DNA of 64,000 bases from positions 84,749,566 through 84,813,565 of the forward strand of contig OZ024928.1 in the NCBI GenBank assembly GCA_964017235.1, given 5' to 3'. A program made the translations under genes and the position numbers. This DNA comes from Sabellastarte sp. h YS-2021. Its lineage: Eukaryota > Annelida > Polychaeta > Sabellida > Sabellidae. The notes under the pieces are model-generated. The model was not told the origin of the DNA. It ran no database searches and saw nothing but the letters and a program-made list of their open reading frames with translations. Below, in pieces: positions 1-13,200 of the stretch; positions within the stretch are counted from its first letter, which is position 1, and each line of letters opens with the position of its first letter.

Positions 1-215
1 TTGATTTGACCTTTGCCGTAGTGACCTTGACCTATAAAATCTTGTCCGGGCTATATTTCGGAAACTGTAAGATGTAGGAAGCTGATACTTGGTGAGGATA
101 TTGGTTGGGGGTAGTAGGTGTGTAACATCATTGTGTGACCTTGATTTGACCTTTGACCTTGCTGTAGTGAACTTGACCTATAAAACGTGGTTTGGGTCTG
201 TCTGGTCTGTCTGGT
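1..215. repeat. Copy of the 143-146 bp TGACCT-rich repeat (reverse orientation to the 60.1 kb array)
   Basis: About one and a half degenerate units with TGACCTTGACCT tracts and a segment matching, as reverse complement, the units at 60060-60560 (both share the GATATAGCCC / GGGCTATAT and AACTTCCTAC / GTAGGAAG blocks). It lies in a DAAM intron, while the related array lies in a legumain intron, so the family is dispersed. Confidence 0.6.
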
Positions 216-700
216 GATAAGATTAAGCACTGTTAAAGTCATATTAGAATTCATTAAGAATTTCCTTTTGCAAGTTCCCATTGTAACAGATGGAATTTCA
301 TCAAGTGAGCCACAGGCTTTTCTCCAACACCACACATAAGCATTCATTGAATGTATTGCCACTTCTGTATGCATGGGTAATATTCAAAACATCCAAACCA
401 TAATTCGGCCATTTTTGGTTTACTGATAAGTGCTGTCATTTTATTATTGAATTGTTTTGTTTTAATACTTCATCTTTACATAAATTTCTTTTCCTTAGAT
501 ATTATTTTCTCTACTTAAGCATTATTTGGACCTTAATATAACTGACACTGCTCTGAAAGTATCTTGAACTTTGTACTGTTATACTACTTCTGTATCTCAT
601 GGTGTTGAACAATATTTCCCCAGGCTGTGGGGTACGGGCATCTCTCATGCTATTTTTGATAAGCTTACTTTCCTGTGTCCTTTATATTTTTGTTGCTTTT
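216..700. other. Intron sequence, no feature recognised
   Basis: AT-rich DNA inside the DAAM intron that precedes the exon at 7127. I see no exon, RNA gene or element end here. Confidence 0.5.
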
Positions 701-708
701 GCAGATGT

Positions 709-2800
709 AGATCAATAGCTAAGTGAGTAGATAGCTGAGTAATAGCTACTAAAATGACTGAATGTCTTTTATCTCTAAAAGTATTATAGGTAGGCAATTT
801 CTTCTAAATAAGTCATTCACCTACTTTTGGGTGATGTACCACATAGTGAAGTTGCAGATCAAAAGCTTTTTGCATAGCACACTCATAGCTACTAAAATGA
901 GTAAATGCCTTTTATGTGTAAAAGTATTGCATACACGCAATTTCTTCTAAATAAGTCATTCACCTACTTTTGGGTGATCTACCACATAGTTAAGTTGCAG
1001 AACTGTAGGTCTTTGGATAGCTGAGTAATAGCTACTAAAATGAGTAAATGTCTTGTATCTCTACAAGTATTACAGGTAGGCAATTTCTTCTAAATAAGTC
1101 GTTCACCTACTTTTGGCTGATCTACCACATAGTGAAGTTGCACATCTATAGCTCTTTGCATAGCACACTCATAGCTACTAAAATGAGGAAATGTCTTTTA
1201 TCTCTAAAAGTATTACAGGTAGGCAATTTCTTCTAAATAAGTCATTCACCTACTTTTGGCTGATCTACCACATAGTGAAGTTGCAGAACTGTAGCTCTTT
1301 GGATAGCTGAGTAATAGCTACTAAAATGAGGAAATGTCTTTTATCTCTAAAAGTATTACAGATAGGCAATTTCTCCTAAATAAGTCATTCACCTCCTTTT
1401 GGCTGATCTACCACATAGTGAAGTTGCAGAACTGTAGCTCTTTGGATAGCTGAGTAATAGCTACTAAATGAGTAAATGTCTTTTATCTCTAAAAGTATTA
1501 CAGGTAGGCCATGTCTTCTAAATAAGTCATTCACCTACTTTTAGCTGATCTACCACACAGTGAAGTTTCAGATCTATAGCTCTTTGCATAGCTCAGTCAT
1601 AGCTACTAAAATGAGTAAATGTCTTTTATCTCTAAAAGTATTGCATACACACAATTTCTTCTAAATAAGTCATTCAACCTACTTTTGGGTGATCTACCTA
1701 ATAATGAAGTTTCAGATCTATAGCTCTTTGCGTAGCTCAGTCATAGCTACTAAAATGAGTAAATGTCTTGTATCTGTAAAAGTATTGAATGTATACAATT
1801 TCTTCTAAATAAGTCATTCACCTACTTTTGGGTGATCTACCACATAGTGAACTTGCAGAACTGTAGCTCTTTTCATAGCTGAGTAACAGCTACTGAAATG
1901 ATTAAATGTCTTTTATCTCTAAAAGTGTTATGAAAAGTCAAATTCTTCTGAATAACTGATTCACCATTTGGGTGATCTACCACATAGTGAGGTTGCACAT
2001 CTATAGCTCTTTGGATAGCTGAGTCATATACCTGCTAAAATGAGTAAATGTCTTTTATCTCTAAAAGTATTGCAGATAGGCAATTTCTTCTAAATAAGTT
2101 GTTCACCTACTATTGGGTGATCTACCACATAGTGAAGTTGCACAACTGTAGCTCTTTGCATAGCTGAGTAACAGGTACTTAAATGAGTAAATGTCTTTTA
2201 TCTTTAAAAGTATTGGACATACACAATTTCTTCTAAGTAAGTCCTTCACCTACTTTTGGGCGATCTACCACATAGTGAAGTTGCAGAACTGTAGCTCTTT
2301 GGATAGCTGAGTCATATACCTGCTAAAATGAGTAAATGTCTTTTATCTCTAAAAGTATTGCAGATAGGCAATTTCTTCTAAATAAGTTGTTCACCTACTA
2401 TTGGGTGATCTACCACATAGTGAAGTTGCACAACTGTAGCTCTTTGCATAGCTGAGTAACAGGTACTTAAATGAGTAAATGTCTTTTATCTTTAAAAGTA
2501 TTGGACATACACAATTTCTTCTAAGTAAGTCCTTCACCTACTTTTGGGCGATCTACCACATAGTGAAGTTGCAGAACTGTAGCTCTTTGGATGGCAGAGT
2601 AATAGCCACTAAAATGAGTAAATGTCTTTTATCTCTAAAAGTGTTACAGATAGGCAATTTCTTCTAAATATGTCCTTCACCTACTTTGGGTTGATCTACT
2701 GCATAATAACGTTGCAGAACTGTAGCTCTTTGGATGGCAGAGTATTATAGCTACTAAAATGACTAAATGCCTTTTGTCTTTAAAAGTATTGCAATCAAAC
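709..2800. repeat. Tandem array A, ~143 bp monomer, about 14 copies
   Basis: The phrase TAAATAAGTCATTCACCTAC recurs at about 805, 948, 1091, 1233, 1377, 1519, 1662, 1805, 1949, 2091, 2234, 2379, 2522 and 2665, a spacing of 142-145 bp. Each unit also carries GATCTACCACATAGTGAAG and a TAGCTACTAAAATGAG block. The array lies in a DAAM intron and has no coding potential; short open frames in it are by-products of the unit. Its monomer is related to array B in a downstream intron of the same gene. Confidence 0.95.
2013..2588. repeat. Recent 288 bp dimer duplication inside array A
   Basis: The two-monomer block 2013-2300 is repeated at 2301-2588 with almost no differences, including private variants such as GAGTCATATACCTGC, AACAGGTACTTAAATG and TTGGACATACAC. 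This shows recent local amplification by unequal exchange or replication slippage. Confidence 0.85.
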
Positions 2801-5800
2801 ATTAAACTTGTTGTCACTTCTACATGTGCCTCCATCTCACAAGAAAATTTATATTCCACTATCTTTAGTACATCTAATTTATATGGCGGGAGATAAATGC
2901 ATGTGTCAGAATGCTTGTTTTCTTTTATATGAGGTCTTGGTATTTTTGCCAGGATTCACTTCTATATAAACTGGTAGAACTGTCAGCCACTCCTTTACAT
3001 GCAGTAGTTTCATACTTGTGGGAAAATTTTTTTCTTGGAAATTCTGTAAAACTCTTGAAATTAGATATTTATTGAGGTTACTCATGTTTTACCAGTCATT
3101 TTGTGGTCGCTGTGGTAGACTAGGTTTTTGTCTTGCTTTATTGAACTTTAAAACAATTCTTTCAGTTAATGAGCTTAAAGTCAAGGAATAAGGTTTTTCA
3201 ATGAGTTGCTGAATAAACTCAAGTGCCAGGAAGTGGTCATAGTTTTACTTTTTTTATGCCTTTGAGTAACCAATAACATCACAGTTTTAAAAATGAAAAC
3301 GTGATGTTGGAATAAGTTTAATTTCCTTTAAGCAAAATTTATAGTTTAAAGTGTAATAGTACTTTGAAATTCTGTAATTTCAGCTCTTATGTTATTAACA
3401 GTAGTCCATTATTGGTCAGGTTAAGTGTTGACCTTTTTTCAGCAGAGTTTCTGAAAATTATTTCCTTTTTAATATGAGTTAAGTTGATATTTTAAAAAGT
3501 AATCAGGACTCTTATATACCATTATTTACACTGTCATTCATGTCAGACAGGAGTGAAAACATAAGTGTTTTATGACAATTTTCAGGACAAATAACTTATT
3601 ATACTGAAACGACCAAGGTGTAAAGCTGTGTAAATATGGGATAATAGTTGTCCTTTTTAGTTTTCCCAATTTTTGTACATTAAAGGTGTTTACATGTACA
3701 GTAAGAGGTGTTCAATTTACTACAGTATGTAAAATTTGCCACTAGAGGGCAGTCAGGTACCTTTTAAAAATGAGACAAAATCTTCCAAGTTAGTGCCTAT
3801 TTTGTGCCACGGGAGACAAAGGCCTAATCCTTGTGTAGTCATAAAAATCACAAATCTGTTAAGAATTTCCTGCAAGTCATGAAAATAGAGGACAGAGTTC
3901 ACTTACTTGGAGAAATTTCAGATTTTTTTTTACCCATTAATTGTGATTTATTAGAACTTTTTGGTATCAAGCAAAACTACAACACAGTTGACTTTACCCA
4001 TGGGCTAACATTTGAGATATGAGTTACATACATTAAACTATTATACTACTGTTCATAAATCACAATAACTTATAAAACTAGAAGTTATATGCTGAGATAC
4101 AGGCCAAGAACTACCATTATCATTAGTGTCATGTGAGTATAAATTAATGTAGTAACCTTTCAATTGACTGCTCTTCTAATTAAAAAAAGAAAATCCACTG
4201 TATAGTTTTATTTCTACTTATCCATCACTTCCACTTACAGTGATTTTTTTTTCCATAAAATGTGCCGTACAGAATATATAGGTGTGTTTTATTTTGTTGA
4301 TACTATGATTGGTAGATTGATTGGATTGGCAGAACGTTGCATTTTCTGGCGTAGTTTGTTGGTGTTTTTATTCAGTTCATGCTATGTTTCATTGCACACA
4401 GTTTTACCTGTAGCTAATCTGTGAAATTCCATGTGATAACCATTGAACACACTCTTCCATAAGAGGATTTACTGTATTTAGTTAACTGTGTAATTCTACA
4501 CCCATAATGATGTTTGTTTATTTCACATTGGTGTCCCATACCTCTGCAAAAATCAAACATATAGTTATTGCTAACCTTGAATGAATGTGGTGGTTTGTGG
4601 AGGAATATTATATTTGGGGATGTCTGCACAATATTATAATTTTGAGCAAATTTTAATGGCAGTTAAAGTTGAAATAATTTATTTTGTCATTAAAATCTTC
4701 CAATCTTTTTTTCTGTTTTTCGATTCAAGATAAATTATGGAATCAGAGTTGATCGATTGACTGATTGATTGATTGATTTATTGATTGACTGGTAAGGAAC
4801 TTTGGATTTTGCATACATTAAAGCGATATGGAAATTTGGGCCTTAATTTAAAAATCTGATGTGCTTTCACATTTTCATTACAATTATATGTAGTTCTACT
4901 CTTAGCAGTAGTGTAATTTTTACATTTTGTGGATTTAATCAGTGTTGGTTATTAAGTCAAAATTTAGAGAATCCCCATTGCTGAATCATGGAAAAAAACA
5001 TTAGTGCAGATGAAATATATAAATTCTTAGCATTTAAAATTTACAAAATACTGGGAAAAATAAACTTGTGCCTGGTGTATGCAAATGGTTTGCTATTTTT
5101 TTTTTTTAAGCACAAATATTAAAGACATTAGTACCTTTGTTACTATTCCTTTTTGTATTTCATCAATGAAAAAATAATATAGAATTTGAATTGGGATTAA
5201 TGTTAAAGTCTCCATAATATACTCTTTCCAGACTAGATTTCACTTTATGGATCCAGACTGGCTTTGATCATTAGAAACCATTTAAGTGGTTGTCCAGAAG
5301 GCATGTTAGTATTCCTTGTCTGGAATGTGTACAGTCCCATAATCCACACATCCTACTTCACATCAATTTGCTCCCCGGGTTATTTGTAGTGCTCTTTTTT
5401 GACACCATAATATTTACTCCCTTGAAGAATATTGTATTCTGGAAGGAATAAGCGTAATTGGATTAAGGCTTTGTTGTAGTTGTGTATATTTGTGTACAGT
5501 ACTAAGAGTTCACCAATCCTTTTGAGGAAACAGGAGCGTCTTTATGTAACTAGACCTTACCTGAACTCTTCTTTATTCTGTATTTTTAGTCAGAGCTGTC
5601 AAATATGAGAGTGGTGTAAAGTTGACTAATACATGAATAGTGACTGTTGTTCATAAAAAGGCTCATACCCACACATTTATCTTGCACAAATAGTAGTTAA
5701 ATACCACATTTAAATGATATTCACTGCAAAACATTTTAAGGGAAAAAACTCAGTGGAAAAACTGAAAAAAAAGATACAAAATGTTGTGTTATATATTTTG

Positions 5801-6084
5801 GTTATATAACTGTATTTGATGGACAGAGTACACTATTATAATCTTGGCATACCAACATAACTCTTAAACTCTGAAAAACATCACAATTGTCAATGTCAAA
5901 ATTAAATTCAAGTGCTCCTATTGCAAATAGTAACACAGTCATTTAATAATTCTTAAAAATAAAAATGATAAATTGATATGGATTATGCAATAATATTAAT
6001 ATTTGTGTTTACTTATACATTTAAAATAGTGGCATGCAATTCTGTGGAGCCCCTATTAGAACCTTTACATATATATTTGATGTG
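2801..6084. other. DAAM intron, no gene recognised
   Basis: AT-rich intron DNA. I see only simple-sequence patches, and no exon matching the DAAM segment that should precede the exon at 7127, so the preceding exon lies left of the window. Confidence 0.5.
4745..4792. repeat. Imperfect (TTGA)n microsatellite
   Basis: Run of TGATTGATTGATT-type tetranucleotides in the intron, with interruptions. Confidence 0.8.
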
Positions 6085-6870
6085 GAGAGAACCAGATAAT
6101 ATAATGATAATGAGATTATCTAGTGATCATGACAAAAAGAAGTGGTCATCACTGCTTCATGTGGTGCTTATGAATTATTTCACCAGGTGATATGATGATA
6201 ACCATATGATCTGGTCATTACTACATCGTCTAGTGAGCACCATCTGCCACTGTAGCCTAGTGGGTCACACACTCACCTAGGAACACAGAGGACGTATGTT
6301 TAAGCCCAGGTAGATACATAGTGGCTCGGATGGCAACTTAAAATAGCGGTCCTCTGTCATTGGGTCCTATCACCAGTGGCAGGTTAAAGAACCTCAAGGA
6401 CATTGATAAAAGGTCATCCTTGAGGCTCTGTCTTTCAATTAGAGGAATGTCAGTAACTTGAGAGTTTGGCTTTACTTGTTCAGTCGGACGGGTTAAATAG
6501 TGCTTTGAGTCCTGCAGTACATGGAGATATTGCGCTGAGTATAAATACACAATACAATGTTATGATCACCACTTCATCTGATAATCAGCATATATTTTGT
6601 TGTGATCATAAGATGATCTCTAACCACATCATCAGGCATGTACCAGACAATGTATTTGTCATAACATAGTCTGGTTGTCACAGTTAAAAAAGTTCTGAAC
6701 ACAACATCATCTTCTGATCATGAAAAAAATAAGCGGTGATCACATCATCATCTGGTGATCAGTACATAATAATTAAGTTGTGGTCAGGAGAACAAAAGTT
6801 ATGCTCACGACATCTTCTCATGCTTGTGAGATCTTCTGGTGATCACCATATCATAAGTCATACTCCTATT
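6085..6870. repeat. Degenerate GATCAC/ATCATC-rich tandem repeats, split by a SINE
   Basis: Both sides of the SINE at 6251-6560 are rich in variants of TGGTGATCACATCATCTGG (for example around 6118-6235 and 6560-6850). The units are too diverged to count. The simplest reading is one older array interrupted by the SINE. Confidence 0.5.
6251..6560 (+). mobile_element. tRNA-derived SINE
   Basis: The 5' part looks tRNA-derived: an A-box-like TAGCCTAGTGG near 6253 and a weak B-box-like block near 6294-6307. It is followed by a conserved-looking body (GGCAGGTTAAAGAACCTCAA) and a 3' end GATATTGCGCTGAGTATAAATAC with an AATACAATG tail. That 3' end matches my recollection of molluscan SINEs, but the subfamily is not assigned. 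Target-site duplications are not clear. Confidence 0.72.
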
Positions 6871-7126
6871 AAAATAAAAGTCATAATTGGCTCCATCCAA
6901 TTCACAAAAGAAATCAACCATACATTAATACAAATTACCCAGTCCCTATGTTATTGTTTATTTATCCTCCAATCCATTTGAGGCAAGGCTTATTCTCTTT
7001 GTTTTACATTTTCAGTTTAAGTTTGCTCTTAAAGGTCAAATATGTTAAGTTTTTACAAATGCCTCTATATTCTCACCTTTATTATCCAAAGCTTATTGTT
7101 TGATACTTATTTATTGTCTATTTTAG

Positions 7127-7237
7127 GGACTGTTGACTGACCTTGACCATGACACAGGTGACTACAGAGACAATGTGAGTCTCAAGACAGCCATCATCTC
7201 CTTCATCAATGCCTCCATCAACTGGGGGGCGGGACAG
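7127..7237 (+). CDS. DAAM: DAAM exon 1 of 20 in window (FH3)
   Basis: Residues 1-37 of the visible protein, in phase at both ends, bounded by TTTTAG and GTAATA. It contains [17 protein letters not shown], the conserved FH3 helix. The preceding exon is outside the window. Confidence 0.93.
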
Positions 7238-10200
7238 GTAATAAATACACCACTGTATTGTGAGAATGTTAAATTATATGTCATCAAGCCAACTGCAACA
7301 ATACGTGGTTTAAAAAGTAATTTTACTTGATCAAATTTTCTTTATTACAGGATAAATTTCATTTTTTTCATTTTTATACTTGAGTACACTTTTACTATTG
7401 ATCTTCTCTTTTATCCAAGTTTCAACATGCCAATTTTTTTATTACTATCTTGTAAAAATTATGTAAAATCAGTTTAATGTCAATTTTTTGACAATATTTG
7501 CAAAACTGAATTCTCAAGTAAAGGGTAGTCTATCTCTAATTTTAACTCGGAACAATTTATTTCTCTATTGTTTTACAAGTGCTGAAGTTATCTTCTAATG
7601 AAACACAAATTTTAGAGCAACTTGTCTTACCATCAAATATATTGTCCTAGTTGTGGTTGCAGGTTATACACACATTACCATGAACTATGTCTTAGGTCAC
7701 TGAATTATATATGCTACATTATTCTTGTGGTTGCAGAAGCATTTAGAGTTCCGGTTGCATTTACGATATGAGTTCCTGATGTTGGGTATTCAACCGATCA
7801 TTGACAAACTGAGAACTTATGACAATGCCACTTTGGACAGGTGAATTCTATTTTTTTTCGTTCATTTTCATCTTTGATACACATACTTGCACGGATAATA
7901 GCAACCTCATAAATTAGATACTATGTATCACAATGTGTATTGTTTTTATTGAATGAAAATGTATTTACCAAGTCCTTGGAACTGTTTAGGTTGTAACCTT
8001 AGACAAAGTTAGGTAGATAAGGCTCTTACAGACATTAGTGTTAGTGGTTCAGTTAAAACAGTGTGAAAATGTTGAGTCCCAGCTTGTGAAAATGTAAAGA
8101 ATAAAACTTACCATTTTACATCTCAGGTATAGGATGAACCATATTTGTTCATTACAGGATTGGAGTAACACTTCATTTGACAAATATCTAATAATGTTAA
8201 GTTCAATAAGTTAACTTACAGATAGATAGCAAGTCTCCCAACCCCCTCACATAAAATAAAAATTTTAAAATAAACAAGAAAAAATGTTACAATGTTACAA
8301 TTTTTCAGTATCTTATGCTGGTAAATTAAACACTAGGTAATTATTTGAAATAAACCTCCTTCCTGTAAAAGCAATCAGTCTGCTACTTCTGCTCCCAATG
8401 TCAAAATACAGAGTATTCAAGGTACATTGTACTTGGAAGCCTTTAACACCATTGCAAAAATATAATGCATAACTCTGCTCCACACAAATACATATAGATT
8501 TCAATTGTGAGCAATTTACAAGTTCCATTTACTGAATTCTATTTTACTAATTTACAGAGCCTGACTATATTAGTTGTTAACATATTTAAAAGTCTTCTCA
8601 TTTTCAGGCATTTAGACTTCTTTGAAATGTTAAGAATGAAAGATGAAAAAGAGCTTGCCAAGAGGTTTGATACAGTAAGTCTTCTCTTGTAATATGTAGA
8701 GTAAGAAATCTAAAATTCACCACATATCTGAAATTCGACACGTGTGAAAATACTAATGAAATAAATGAATTGTGGTGAGATTTGTTGAATGTATAGTAAA
8801 TTAAGGCTTTTTGAACTGAAAAATACCAATTTTTAGACAAAAACATCATTTTCTTCATAAAATTAACTAATGCCCTTGTTCCACCAAAGGATTAAGCCCC
8901 GACCCTGTCGGCGACCCTTAATCGTGGACAGTCAGTGAAAAAAAAAACAAAAATGGGCGGGAAAACTGGATCGGTTTCAAAGTCTGGGATTAAGTACAGA
9001 TCAAGTACAGCTTCCTCAGGACGCCTCAGGCGGCCCCAGACAGTCCCTAACTGGTCTGGGACTAAGAACAGACTAAGCCATTTGTCTGGTCGGTTTGAAC
9101 CACGATCCTGTCATACACAAACCGACTGGGTCCCAGGACGCCTCAGGCCTCCTGGGACTAAGCCCCGACTAACCCAGGATTAAGTCCCGACCCCACAAGG
9201 TGTGCTGAGGCGTCCCCAGGTGTCCCCAGACCGAGATAGCCGATTTTTGTTTTGCAATGGGACTAAGGGTCGCAGGAAGCCTGGGACTAAGGAATAGAGG
9301 GTCTGGGACTAAGGGTCGGCGACTAAGGGTCGCAGGCGGCCTGGGACAGCATAGGACTGTGTAAATTTGGTCTGAGGAGGCCTGAGGAAGCCTGGGACTG
9401 GACATTTTGTTTATGGCGGGAAAAAATAATCGGTTGGGGTCGGGAGAAATATCAAACATGTTTGATATTTCACACGGCCCCAACCGACCACAACCGACCC
9501 TTACAGGACGCCTGGGACTAAGCAAATTTTTGAAACCGACCCTCAAAAACCCTTAATCGGGAGCCTTAGTCGTGTGGTGGAACACCCACATAAGGTTTTA
9601 GAGGTGGCAAATTTTAGTTTTATTGCGTTAATACATCCTATCCAATGAACAATTGCTAATCCGGTCGGCGCAGACCGGCCCGCCAAACGACAGAAAAAGT
9701 CGCCTTATATGAGTGCATAATGCCCTCACAAGCGTTCCGGTCCCTGTGTGTGCTCGCAAGGTGGCGTGTCGTGCTTCCTTCCTGTCCAGTCTACCAGAAT
9801 AAAAAGGAAAAGAAGGAAAGTAAAATGGCTTCGGAAGACTGTACACTAGTTGATCCTGCACTAGTTTCAGTACTGGGTGTTTCTACAGATAGCGGGATTA
9901 AGAGCTCAGAAGAGGCGAGTAACAACACTGTAGTTGTGAAAGCTAAGAAGAATGTACAGAGCTCAGAAGAGGCGAGTAGCGTATCTTCTAACGCGAAAGT
10001 CAAGAAGATCAAATCCCCTGCAGCTTCCCAGGTAAAGCCGGAAAAGAGCAAGAAACGTCAGTCTTCACCCAAGCCTTCTGATGTGTCTACAGACAGTAAA
10101 CTAGAAGCAATGGATAGTAAATGGGTAGACCGTTTTAATTGACTGGAAGCTATGCTGTTATCTAAAAGTCTCTCTCAACCGGAACCGACCTTTCAGCCGG

Positions 10201-13200
10201 TTAAACTCTCACCAGTCAGACCTCCACCTACTGGCATTACTGAGAACATTAACCCGTTCCTTGTACCGACTACCAAGGTGTCTGCATCTCATGAGCAAGG
10301 GGACAAATCTCTATCTACTGACCACCCTTCTGATATGCCAGTGCTCAAGCCGGTGGCCGGTTCCGCAGGATTGTTAACTTCACAACCTCATTCTGAACCA
10401 GAAATGGATACGGACAGTGCCTCAGATTCTGCTTCTCTTCCGGATTTGTCAGAGAAAGGTGAAGAAGGTGAACTCTCGGATCTTGATCCGGATAATTCTC
10501 TCTCTGATGTTGACCAGGCCCAGTCTGAGGAACAGACGTATAGAGAAACGATGCTAGGTATCAGAGCTTATATGAATTGGAACAATATTCCGGATATGGA
10601 TACTATGCAGGCCAGTGCTGAAGACAACCCCTTTGCCGCTCCTAAGATTCAACCAGCAGGGAAGATCAGTGTACAACTCCCTACAGACGACTGGTTATGT
10701 CGTAAGATGGAGAGACTAAATCTCACTTTAACTCAAGGATACCCTGCTAAGGGTTCTGAACCCGGTGGATTACAACGGGACCAGTTCATTAAACCTACGA
10801 AGTCACAGGGAAAATGGTACGGCCTACATCCCACCCCAGATAAACCAGCTGGTTCCGTCTCCTTCTGGCACAGTGATAATGCGAAGGTTAACAGTACTTT
10901 CAGTAGAATTGCCAGATACTCTGCTCTCTCATCACCAGCCCCTGCTTCACGCTTTATTGCTCAAGATACACTACGTAAGTGGGAAAAAAGTGCTCGTGAA
11001 GCTACTTATATGTGCAACCAGGCTGCTGGACTCAGTCGATGTTTGAATAAAGTCCAACAGGATATGTCCAGCCAGTTAAAGATTATTCAGGGTGAACATA
11101 CCAAAGGGAAATCTGCCAGTAAAGCAAGTAGTGCCACTAACGAACTGCAGCATCTCATGCATTTTAATGCCTCCATTTTCCAGTGTATGGCGAAGACAAT
11201 GGAACATTTATCAGATTTCGCCTTTGTCAGCATGTATAATTTCACTCTGGCTAGACGAGATTCGTACCTTGCACTGGTCAAAGCTGGCATCAAACAGGAC
11301 ACTCTGGCCTCTCTCCGTCAGGCCCCTATGCAGTTGGATACGTTATTCCCTGATCTTGTGTTGAGAAAAGCAGAAGAGGACATCTCAAAATTCGAGGATA
11401 GAGGTCGGTCCCAAGCTAGTTCCACTGGCCGGAAGGACTCGCGTTTCCACCCTTATAAAAAACCTGAAAAATCCTATCAAGAGAATAAGCAAGCTAGGCC
11501 TGCTTGGAAGAATATTGGTAGATTCAACAAGAAAAAGGCTAAATTCCAAGGTCAAAAGTACTCCTCGCGACAGGCCCGGGGATACAATTAATATAAATGA
11601 CAATCAAAGTGCAGACCTTCATTGGGAGGTCCAATGCAAAACACAGGAACGTTGCAGTGGAGTGCCGGATCATCATGCCGGACCGGACTCCGGACAGACT
11701 TTAAATCTTGCTTCAAAAAATATAAACTCTGTAAATTCATTTGTTGTTTCTCCTGTACCTTTTGCAACCGGGCAGCCGCAAAAGAAAGGCATAAGTCCAG
11801 TGTCTGTACAATTAAACAAAGTTCAGCCATTAAAATATGTGAACAATGCTTTGTTTGTAGATCACTTGTGTTCTGTAAATCCTGTAGCAAATGTCCCAAA
11901 TGTTGCTCCCAATCTTCCTGTAGGGACCAGGCTTCAACACTACTGGGAAAAATGGTCGGATCTGGGTGCAAATCCAACAGTAGTTCAAATCCTGAAGGAG
12001 GGCTATCCCCTCCCCTTCCGGATCCGACCCAACCTTGCAAGAAAACCCACAGTTATAAGCTGTTATGTAAATCCCCACAGGAACAGCTACCTGATGGAGG
12101 CATTGCATCAGCTTATAACCAAAAATGCAGTAGAACTCGTTCAAAATCCAAACTCTCTAGGTTTCTTCAACCGGCTATTTCTAGTCCCAAAGCCAAACCA
12201 AAAATGGAGGCCTATACTGGATCTGAGAAAACTCAATCTTTTTCTCAAGGTACAAAAATTCAAAATGGAAACCCCAGAGACTATCAGAACATCCCTTCAA
12301 CAAGGGGAATGTGTCACTTCGATAGATTTCAAAGATGCCTACTTCCATATACCCATGAACCCAAGATCCAGAAAATATCTCAGATTTCATGTTCAGGGCA
12401 AAACCTACCAATTCAAAGCACTTCCCTTCGGTCTCTCAACAGCTCCCATGGAGTTCACTGTGATAGCAAAAGAGGTAAAACTTATGGCCATGAACAAGGG
12501 TATAAGGATCCACCAGTACCTAGACGACTGGTTGGTAAGAGCCAGTTCCCACCATCTTTCCGTCACATACATACCCAAACTTTAGTCCAACTCTGTCAGG
12601 AACTAGGTTGGTAAATGTGGAAAAATCAGAGCTCGAACCCAAACAGGTCTTCGATTTTGTAGGCTACCAGTTCGACCTTCAGTCCGGAAGAGTCCGTGCT
12701 ACCCCGGACCGGTGGCAAGCTCTCCAGGACAAGATACAGAACTTACTGTCACTGCCGGCCTGTCCGGTCCGGCAGTTCATGTCCTTGATAGGCCTGTTAA
12801 CAGCCACAGAAAAGCAAGTACATCTGGGTCGGTTACACATGAGACCTATACAATGGCATCTCAAAAACAATTGGAGGGTACCAGAATCCCTGGAGAAGAC
12901 TATCCCAATACCCAGCTCACTGCACCCCCACTTAAGGTGGTGGCTGGAGGAGGACAATGTTCTCAAAGGTCAACCATTACACCCCTTACAGCATGCTCTG
13001 CAAATCTTTACAGACGCATCAAAAGAAGGTTGGGGCGCTCACTTAAACGAACACACTGCAAGGGGGTCTTGGTCAGTACCAGAAAGCAAACTGCACATAA
13101 ACTATCTAGAGTTGAAAGCAGTTCTTCTGGCACTAAGAGAGTTCCAGGACCTCTGTGTAAACAATATAGTTCTAGTGGCCACAGACAATACCACAGTGGT

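Noticed and set aside
709-2800. CRISPR-like spacing of repeats
   Set aside because: Whole monomers repeat without unique spacers, and the sequence is animal intron DNA.
6251-6330. Genuine tRNA gene
   Set aside because: A- and B-box-like blocks are degenerate and followed by a SINE body; no full cloverleaf can be drawn.
9169-9546. Minus-strand 125-residue open frame
   Set aside because: Lies wholly in the GC-rich, internally repetitive interior of a non-autonomous Harbinger-type element.
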